Assembly (NCBI GenBank): GCA_026999335.1
Contig: JALTPW010000971.1
Span: forward strand, 1 to 16,421
Length of the DNA: 16,421 nucleotides
Reading direction: 5' to 3'
Source of the DNA: Chromatiales bacterium
Lineage (GTDB): Bacteria; Pseudomonadota; Gammaproteobacteria; SZUA-152
Positions 12,000 to 16,421 of this stretch are shown piece after piece. Each line of letters opens with the position of its first letter. The first letter of the stretch is position 1. A program made the translations under genes and the position numbers. A model generated the notes under the pieces. That model made no database searches. It was not told where the DNA came from and worked only from the letters and a program-made list of their open reading frames with translations.

Positions 12000-12674
12000 C
12001 TACACCACCATCCTGCGGCGTATCCGCTGGACGCGGCCGAAGATGTAGTTATAGTGCGATTTAATCTCCGCCTCGCTCAACGCGCGGTTGTATAGCCTTG
12101 CCAGCGCGAATACGGCTGCGGCGTACACCGCGCGGTTGTAGTTGGCGCCGAGCGAGTTATGGTATGGCCTAAACGTTATGATCTTCACGTCAGTTATCAC
12201 CGCCTTCAGCTCGCCGTTGACGTAAAACCTCAGCTCTGCCGCGTCGTCGTCGTGCGTGAACCCGACGTACCACCACTTGCCCAGCACGCTCTGGCCCATA
12301 TCCACGACCGCCGTCTTCACAACCCAAGTCGCGGCATCGCGGGCAGCGACGTAGAACTCGGTTTCCGAGTTCAAGCCGATGGCGTGGTCGCGGTTCCGCG
12401 TTATCGCCACGTGCTGGGTTTTAACCTCCAGCGGCTTCCACAACACGAAAAACGAGAACGACGTAAACGCCGCTAAATCGTCCGCGACCGAGTCGAAATC
12501 CACATAATCATCTATGCCATCAGTTTCAACGGCACCGAGTAACGGGCCCCTCCGCCATACGGCGCCGTATATGGTTCCGTGGTTCCCGTTCCCCGACAAA
12601 TCATAGACTACGTTGCCCTGTCGCTCCGCGAACTGGAAGTCCAGGACTAGTCCCTTTTCCCGCCAGAACACCAT
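12000..12674 (-). CDS. LamG/concanavalin A-like lectin-fold protein
   Basis: 224 residues, one complete LamG (laminin G type 3)-like jelly roll. The diagnostic start DLSGNGNHG is at 25-33, followed by the TDGIDDYVDF strand (about 50-59), SFSFFVLWKPLE, GKWWYVGFTHDDDAAELRFY with VNGEL, and the typical closing motif LYNRALSEAEI near 195-206. A short basic tail (IRRRMVV) ends it. Such domains bind carbohydrate or other surface ligands, so a host-attachment or virion decoration role is likely. No catalytic glutamate motif of glucanases is seen. ATG 12674 has AGGTG at good spacing. It lies between a beta-sandwich gene and a membrane protein in the putative virion block. Confidence 0.85.
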   Translation of the reverse strand: MVFWREKGLVLDFQFAERQGNVVYDLSGNGNHGTIYGAVWRRGPLLGAVETDGIDDYVDFDSVADDLAAFTSFSFFVLWKPLEVKTQHVAITRNRDHAIGLNSETEFYVAARDAATWVVKTAVVDMGQSVLGKWWYVGFTHDDDAAELRFYVNGELKAVITDVKIITFRPYHNSLGANYNRAVYAAAVFALARLYNRALSEAEIKSHYNYIFGRVQRIRRRMVV

Positions 12675-12700
12675 CGCCGATGCACCTGCAACGGCATAGT

Positions 12701-13039
12701 CTACTCCAGCTCTCCGATTACATGTATGAATGCCTCGCGGGTCTCCGTGGGGTTATCGTTCCGATACTTGAGCTTCAGGTCTTCGCCGCTGTATATTGTT
12801 ATGTCTACGTCGTCGTCCCACACCACCTGATCGCCGTTTAACTCGTCTTTCTTGGGGTATACTTGGTATATGCCGACCCAGAATGACAAGTATAGCTCGC
12901 CGTAGTTCCCTGCGGGGAAGTATGTTACGATGCGCTTGATGCGCAGGGTCCTAGTCGCCGGGACCGTATACAATACCACCTCGTCGGTCTTACCCCCGGG
13001 GACAACCAGGTGATACGGGATAGTAACCTTCTCCGCCAT
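12701..13039 (-). CDS. Beta-sandwich virion-like protein
   Basis: 112 residues from ATG 13039 (GTG 13042 is an alternative). Nearly all beta. LSFWVGIYQVYP (51-62), a GD turn and the pair DVDITI...LKLKYRNDN match the 11141-11560 protein, and the closing half also resembles the 13576-13908 protein (DVDITI against DLDITI, then an Asn-rich turn and a last strand). This makes a family of related sandwich domains in one operon. It is the first gene past the paired T6 terminators, so it is probably made in smaller amounts than the genes upstream. Likely a minor capsid, base or decoration protein (inferred). Confidence 0.65.
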   Translation of the reverse strand: MAEKVTIPYHLVVPGGKTDEVVLYTVPATRTLRIKRIVTYFPAGNYGELYLSFWVGIYQVYPKKDELNGDQVVWDDDVDITIYSGEDLKLKYRNDNPTETREAFIHVIGELE

Positions 13040-13056
13040 CACTCAACCCCCAAAGG

Positions 13057-13081
13057 AAAAAATGTAACGAGAGAGAAAAAA
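13057..13081 (-). terminator. Paired T6 terminators within the virion block
   Basis: On the minus strand two T6 runs (13081-13076 and 13062-13057) follow 12-36 bases after the stop of the 13093 gene. Archaeal RNA polymerase ends on such runs. The next gene starts at 13039, so some read-through is needed; the arrangement would set a high-to-low step between the first four genes and the rest of the block. Confidence 0.65.
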
Positions 13082-13092
13082 CGTTATGGAAT

Positions 13093-13557
13093 TTAGGATA
13101 CACCGAGAACCAAGCGCAGGACTATTGACCGGATTAATTGTGTCGCGCCAGCTGTGGCCGACGCAGTTGTCACGTTAATCCTCGCCGCCAAGACTTTGCC
13201 GGTGAGAGTCTTGAGTGTGGCGGCTATGTCACTCGATACTTTGAGGCCGGAGTCACCGGAGTACGTGACCTTCGTGACCACCGCACCATCTGTGACATTA
13301 TACAATTCGACGTCAACCACCGCGTCAGTCGCGCTCGGCGCCTCAGCGTATGCCTCGAAGTATGCCTCCTTGAGGTGCTTGACCATCTCGCTTGTCAATG
13401 TGAAGGGACCAGGCATCCGCTTAACGCCGGTGGAATCGATTGGTATTGAATAGTCATCGGCGAGCAGGTGTATGGGTATCGCAATCTGTATCGCGTCCGG
13501 CTTAAGCCTGTCGTAGTCAATGGAGTGATAGTCAAGGTGGTAGTGCTTGATCCCCAT
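13093..13557 (-). CDS. Putative major/minor virion protein
   Basis: 154 residues, ATG 13557 with GGTGGTG four bases upstream. Begins with a Tyr/His/Asp-rich segment (KHYHLDYHSIDYDRL), then strands, a helix around 57-72 (SEMVKHLKEAYFEAYAEA), more strands (AVVDVELYNVTD, VVTKVTYSGDSG) and an Ala/Thr-rich end (ARINVTTASATAGATQLI) closing with a hydrophobic strand. The composition (few Cys, many Ala, Thr and Val) is like that of capsid proteins. Position as fourth gene in the highly expressed unit supports a structural role. No family recognised. Confidence 0.6.
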   Translation of the reverse strand: MGIKHYHLDYHSIDYDRLKPDAIQIAIPIHLLADDYSIPIDSTGVKRMPGPFTLTSEMVKHLKEAYFEAYAEAPSATDAVVDVELYNVTDGAVVTKVTYSGDSGLKVSSDIAATLKTLTGKVLAARINVTTASATAGATQLIRSIVLRLVLGVS

Positions 13558-13575
13558 GATTCACCACCGTAGCGT

Positions 13576-13908
13576 CTAGTCCGCGATCATGAAGCAGACG
13601 TCGACGTTGATGGCGGTGGATTTCTTGTTGTCCACCTTGTAGTAGACGGTCTCCTTGGCTGTGATCGTTATATCTAAGTCCTGAGCGGTCAGGGGATCCT
13701 CTCCGAACAACGTCGCCGGAGCGTAGTCCCTCGTGTAGACGTTCTCGGAGACCTTCAAGTAGAATAATACATCATTTAGTGGGAGCCCGCTGCGCTCGTT
13801 GATGAATATCCGCTTGACCTTAACGTCGGTCTTAAAGGAGAACTCTTTCTCGGCGTAGCTGTTTGCGTTGATGCTGTGGTTGAAGCAGGTGAAGTATTTC
13901 AGGGGCAC
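13576..13908 (-). CDS. Beta-sandwich virion-like protein
   Basis: 110 residues from GTG 13908, with a run of seven G as ribosome binding site; an ATG in that leader is out of frame. Almost wholly beta: VKVKRIFINERSG, DVLFYLKVSENVY, LDITITAKETVYYKV and a closing NVDVCFMIAD. The order and the DxDITI strand parallel the 12701-13039 protein. Third gene of the highly expressed unit, directly after the 261-residue double-domain protein to which it may be related. Likely capsid or decoration protein. Confidence 0.6.
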   Translation of the reverse strand: MPLKYFTCFNHSINANSYAEKEFSFKTDVKVKRIFINERSGLPLNDVLFYLKVSENVYTRDYAPATLFGEDPLTAQDLDITITAKETVYYKVDNKKSTAINVDVCFMIAD

Positions 13909-13932
13909 CGCGGCATCCCCCCCGCGTTAGGC

Positions 13933-14718
13933 TTAGGTCTTGTAGTATTCGGCGAGGAGTAGCACCTGCGCCACCATGCTCGCTGTCTCGGTTATGGTCG
14001 ATCCGCTAACGTTCATCATGGTCACTTTGAGTGTGTTATCGCCTTCAACCACGATCGGATTCGCCTCTAGACTGAATGGCTCTTCGCCGTCTGTGTCAGA
14101 TGGCGGGTACGGAGCGTAGTAGATGTCGATACCCTTGTGACCCGGCTCGTCGGTCAAGATGTCCAGCGGCTCGCCCTCAAGGTAGAATATCATCGCTATC
14201 TCGCCGACGCTCAGCGTGTGGTTGGTCACTTTTGCCATCGCTATTTTGTTGAACACGTACTTCTCATTGCTCTTCGGAGTCAGCTCCAGCACGGTATACT
14301 CGGCGTTAGCGGCCCATGATGTCCCGACGGTGTAGGATCCCGTGACAGCCGTGATCATCTGCTTACCCTGCATGTTAAACCTTGACTGGTACTCCGCGGG
14401 TAGGGACTCGCCGGGACCCAGTATACCCAGCACGCCTTCGATCCTGACGTTACCGGTCCCCTCAACCTGTAACAGCTTATTCGGCGGCGCGACCAGATAT
14501 AGTTGCTTCAAGTCTAATGGTCCGAGTAGGTTGCTCGATGTCTTCCTAATCGGCGCGAATTCATCCCTGACCGTCAGCACCGGGATCCCATCGATCCGTA
14601 TGGTTATGTCGCTGGCGCTATCGGTTCCGACGCGTTTGATGACGTAGAATCTATCCGGTGGTAGCTTGTATGTGTTGCCGCCTGCTAGTGTCTTGGCGAA
14701 CCTGTAATACCTGACCAT
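13933..14718 (-). CDS. Two-domain beta protein, major capsid protein candidate
   Basis: 261 residues from ATG 14718. A GTG at 14727 is not the start: it forms part of GAGGTG, the ribosome binding site six bases before the ATG. Residues 1-110 and 130-261 each read as a beta sandwich; both halves have a strand after an aromatic-K-R/K-I segment and both finish with a strand of V/I/L before a turn (NKLLQVEG and NTLKVTMM). A tandem pair of sandwich domains suggests a duplicated jelly roll, as in double-jelly-roll capsid proteins, but strand count cannot be proved here. Second gene after the strong promoter, in the segment before the T6 terminators, so abundance is expected. Major capsid or surface protein (inferred). 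Confidence 0.6.
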   Translation of the reverse strand: MVRYYRFAKTLAGGNTYKLPPDRFYVIKRVGTDSASDITIRIDGIPVLTVRDEFAPIRKTSSNLLGPLDLKQLYLVAPPNKLLQVEGTGNVRIEGVLGILGPGESLPAEYQSRFNMQGKQMITAVTGSYTVGTSWAANAEYTVLELTPKSNEKYVFNKIAMAKVTNHTLSVGEIAMIFYLEGEPLDILTDEPGHKGIDIYYAPYPPSDTDGEEPFSLEANPIVVEGDNTLKVTMMNVSGSTITETASMVAQVLLLAEYYKT

Positions 14719-14761
14719 GTCGGACACCTCTTATTATTATATTATGTTAATAATGATGGCG

Positions 14762-15196
14762 TTAGCTGGTGCCGAGTAGCTCCAGCTTCTTCTTGTGCAG
14801 AGCTTCCATGATGACCCTGACTCTATCGAGGTTCTTGGGGTCTCCCTTCGCTCCCCTCGCGGGTAGGGTCAGCGCCTCTAGCACGTCTCTGAATGGTGCG
14901 AATCCGGCTTTGTAGTCGTCGGTCGCCTTCCTGACCCCGTCGGCGTACCTGGCAACGCCTAGCTCGATGGCCTTCTTCTGCCACTTGGCTGTCCCGGCCT
15001 TCTTGACTCCCTTCTCGAACCTCTTCTCGGAGATCGCTGCGGTTGTACCGGACTCCCAAGCGCTTTCGGCTGCGGCCGCGTTGGTGGCCCAGTCCCTCAA
15101 GGGAGCCCTTACACCGGCCTCGTAGTAGGGAGCCCTACCAGGTGTTACGTCACTCCACTTCTTTACGATGTCCTCTAACTTCCTGATAGCCACCAT
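14762..15196 (-). CDS. Helical protein with ~11-residue aromatic periodicity (major virion protein candidate)
   Basis: 144 residues, no Cys, first gene of the 15196-6677 block. ATG 15196 follows GAGGAGGTGGAT, the strongest ribosome binding site in the window, eight bases upstream. Aromatics recur at Y25, W36, W47, F60, W72, Y84 and Y95, every 11-13 residues, several as aromatic-x-x-G (Y25EAG, W47ESG, F60EKG, Y84ADG, Y95KAG), giving tandem short helices. The end (LTLPARGAKGDPKNLDRV, then a helix with HKKKLELLG) is a second conserved-looking block. From memory the pattern resembles uncharacterised proteins of bacterial phage genomes, not verified. Very basic, so it could be a nucleocapsid-like or major capsid protein. 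Confidence 0.7.
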   Translation of the reverse strand: MVAIRKLEDIVKKWSDVTPGRAPYYEAGVRAPLRDWATNAAAAESAWESGTTAAISEKRFEKGVKKAGTAKWQKKAIELGVARYADGVRKATDDYKAGFAPFRDVLEALTLPARGAKGDPKNLDRVRVIMEALHKKKLELLGTS

Positions 15197-15296
15197 ACCC
15201 TACATCCACCTCCTCACGCACGTACGTCGGTTGTCTAAGATTGGCGACCAGCATATATTACCCGTGCATAGGTATATACCGAGCGGGGGGCTCGGG
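15197..15296. promoter_or_regulatory. Divergent promoter region for virion block and nuclease operon
   Basis: TAATATATGC on the minus strand (15260-15251) lies about 26 bases before a start near 15230, leaving a leader of some 35 bases with the strong GAGGAGGTGG site for the 15196 gene. For the plus strand, the same AT element or GGTATATACC (15271-15280, a perfect 10-bp palindrome) would serve the gene at 15297. Placing both promoters in 100 bases allows one regulator to switch between virion genes and the nuclease operon. Confidence 0.55.
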
Positions 15297-15482
15297 TTGC
15301 CCACGATCCCCGTTTACATCAAGCGGGAGATATACGAGTGGCTCGATGCCATCGCAAAGAAGCGCGGGGTCTCCCCCACGACGATAGCCCGTGAAATAAT
15401 AGAGTCATACTACGAACTCGCCAAGCCGAAGGGGTTGAAGCCCCCCAAGTGGATCGAGGATAAACGACGGGTGTCGAAGTGA
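15297..15482 (+). CDS. Ribbon-helix-helix DNA-binding protein
   Basis: Sixty-one residues from TTG 15297 (GGGGGG upstream); in-frame starts further upstream at 15264 or 15168 would put the promoter inside the gene and overlap the divergent gene. Residues 3-42 give the ribbon-helix-helix pattern: strand TIPVYIKREI, helix EWLDAIAKKRG, turn VSPTTIA and helix REIIESYYELA. The tail is basic (PPKWIEDKRRVSK). It probably binds the divergent promoter next to it, where GGTATATACC is a natural target. It overlaps the nuclease gene by TGATG-type coupling. Confidence 0.75.
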   Translation: MPTIPVYIKREIYEWLDAIAKKRGVSPTTIAREIIESYYELAKPKGLKPPKWIEDKRRVSK

Positions 15483-16021
15483 TGGGAGCACCGTTCAGGG
15501 TATTGGGTCCGGGATTCGGCCGCCGGCCGTACCGTATGGTCGAGCGCCGGTATATTGTGCAATACGTTACACACCGCTACCCCGACCGCATAACCGCATT
15601 CTTCAACCTACGCCTCGGAGTACCCAAACCCATCGTCGCCGGCGTAGCGACGCCGGAGGAGTATACTATATCCAAGCCGTGGGCCCCGTTCGCCGACGCC
15701 GTCGTGGTTCTCAAGGACCGGATAATAGTAATCGAGGCTAAGATACGCCAGCCCCGCACCGCCATAGGCCAGCTGATAGACTACGTCCGGCGGGTCCCGG
15801 CGACCCCGCAGCTAACCCCGTACCTCGGGGGCCGTAGCATATTCGGCCTACTCGTGACACCGTTTTATGATGACGAGATTAAGAAGACGTGCGAGGAGAA
15901 CGGGCTGCTATACGATACCTTCTTGCCATGTTGGGTTTTAGATTACATGGTAGAGGTCAAACTTATACCGTTGCATATGGCCATCCAGATTAAAGAGGAT
16001 AAGAAGTGTTTGGAGGTGTAG
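15482..16021 (+). CDS. PD-(D/E)XK nuclease-fold protein
   Basis: About 179 residues from ATG 15482, which shares an A with the preceding TGA; GTG 15479 adds one. Counting from GTG, the PD-(D/E)XK active site is clear: D73 in FADAVVVL, then E86-A-K88 in IIVIEAKIRQ, with Q98-x3-Y102 (GQLIDYV) as in the RecB/Cas4 branch, and an N-terminal E22 as possible fourth ligand. These Mg-dependent enzymes cut DNA in replication, recombination or host-DNA breakdown. Cysteines in the C-terminal part (CEEN, PCWVLD, KKCLEV) could bind metal, but a four-Cys iron-sulfur cluster as in Cas4 is not evident. Role inferred: genome processing, resolution of replication intermediates, or degrading host DNA. Confidence 0.8.
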   Translation: MGAPFRVLGPGFGRRPYRMVERRYIVQYVTHRYPDRITAFFNLRLGVPKPIVAGVATPEEYTISKPWAPFADAVVVLKDRIIVIEAKIRQPRTAIGQLIDYVRRVPATPQLTPYLGGRSIFGLLVTPFYDDEIKKTCEENGLLYDTFLPCWVLDYMVEVKLIPLHMAIQIKEDKKCLEV

Positions 16022-16028
16022 CCCCGGC

Positions 16029-16340
16029 GTGGCCGTGCTTAGTAACTTCGTTCGACTAACGCCGAACGTACCCAAAACCTTGAAGATAGAGGAGTGCAAG
16101 ATTACCGAGGTCGTAGTCCGGGATCCACTATGGGGTAGACCAATACCTAAAAGACGATTAACGTGCTTAGTCAGCGAGGAGGACGGCGTACCCGTCAATA
16201 AAGTATTCAGCACACTAAGCGAGAAGCTAGCGTCGCAGATATGGGAGTTATACCGCGCGGGGGTCCTGAAAGAGCATAGAATACGCATCACGATGATAGG
16301 CGAGGGATTCGCGAGAGAGTACCAAGTCGAAGTGCTCTAG
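16029..16340 (+). CDS. Unknown beta-rich protein after the nuclease
   Basis: 103 residues from GTG 16029 (GTG 16035 is also possible), seven bases after the nuclease gene. Strands at about 17-31 (TLKIEECKITEVVVRD), 40-48 (KRRLTCLVSE) and 57-62, a helix at 63-79 (LSEKLASQIWELYRAG) and final strands (HRIRITMIGEG, REYQVEVL). The strand-strand-strand-helix-strand order is compatible with an OB-type single-strand-DNA-binding domain, which would fit next to a nuclease, but no signature confirms it. Last gene of the rightward operon; no T-run follows before the circular join. Confidence 0.6.
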   Translation: MAVLSNFVRLTPNVPKTLKIEECKITEVVVRDPLWGRPIPKRRLTCLVSEEDGVPVNKVFSTLSEKLASQIWELYRAGVLKEHRIRITMIGEGFAREYQVEVL

Positions 16341-16397
16341 GCCCATAGATACGGTGGGGGCCCCGGCGGCCGGCGCTATAATAATTAATAATGATAC
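16341..16397. other. AT-rich non-coding segment before the circular join
   Basis: A GC-rich start (GGGGGCCCCGGCGGCCGGCG-like) is followed at about 16376 by nearly pure A/T running through the join to base 50. No gene. Together with 25-300 it forms the candidate origin region; the A/T part could be the unwinding element. Confidence 0.4.
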
Positions 16398-16421
16398 CTA
16401 TAATTATAAATGATATTATTT
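16398..16421. repeat. Terminal direct repeat, copy 2 (circular join)
   Basis: Exact second copy of bases 1-24. No gene is cut by either window end, which fits a complete circular genome opened inside a non-coding region. Confidence 0.9.

Noticed and set aside
14731..14753. Internal promoter before the 13933-14718 gene
   Set aside because: AT-rich (ATAATATAATA-like on the minus strand), but the best TATA match would place the transcript start inside the gene; the 33-base spacer is more likely just an unstructured leader.
1..16421. CRISPR array, tRNA or rRNA genes
   Set aside because: No regularly spaced repeats with spacers, no cloverleaf or rRNA signatures seen on either strand.

Overview
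The window looks like one complete, circular genome of a virus (less likely a virus-like plasmid) of a hyperthermophilic archaeon, probably a GC-rich member of the Thermoproteota. The reasons are: about 33 tightly packed, mostly unrecognisable small genes; archaeal signals (TATA boxes, leaderless starts, GGTGGTG/GGAGG ribosome binding sites, T-run terminators); small winged-helix, ribbon-helix-helix and zinc-finger proteins; and a long block of beta-rich and membrane-associated putative virion genes. The first and last 24 bases are identical, so the circle would be 16,397 bp. I saw no polymerase, helicase, Rep, integrase, terminase or packaging ATPase (no Walker A motif in any likely gene), so replication and packaging probably rely on the host or on unrecognised proteins. 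I cannot place it in a named virus family.

Layout. (1) 16341-465 across the join: non-coding; an AT-rich stretch, then GC-rich DNA with four short dyads and a duplicated promoter-like module; the best candidate replication origin/control region. (2) 466-3005, plus strand: a small helical protein, a ParB-like protein with a C-terminal zinc knuckle, a winged-helix regulator, a Cys-rich zinc protein and a two-helix membrane protein. (3) 3006-3196: convergent gap with an AT palindrome inside a 12-bp inverted repeat. (4) 3197-5637, minus strand: eight small regulatory or unknown genes, including a ribbon-helix-helix protein and a 46-residue acidic protein with evenly spaced cysteines. (5) 5638-5763: divergent control region with three dyads among the TATA boxes. 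(6) 5764-6504, plus strand: a leaderless two-helix membrane protein and a GNAT acetyltransferase, the latter between copies of a 28-bp repeat that also forms a large palindrome (6502-6665). (7) 6677-15196, minus strand: a 15-gene putative virion block transcribed from a promoter near 15255. Its first four genes (a helical protein with periodic aromatics, then three beta-rich proteins) end at paired T6 terminators, suggesting high expression. Downstream come another beta-sandwich protein, a LamG-like protein, a membrane protein, a beta-sandwich/coiled-coil protein, a discoidin-like protein, small proteins and an 898-residue amphipathic/helical-repeat protein. (8) 15297-16340, plus strand: a ribbon-helix-helix protein, a PD-(D/E)XK nuclease and an unknown protein.

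Working model (inference): the plus-strand arcs around the join and the 3.2-5.6 kb minus operon handle DNA maintenance and gene control; 6.7-15.2 kb builds the particle and its host-binding surface. The GNAT segment looks like an insertion or a specially controlled cassette.
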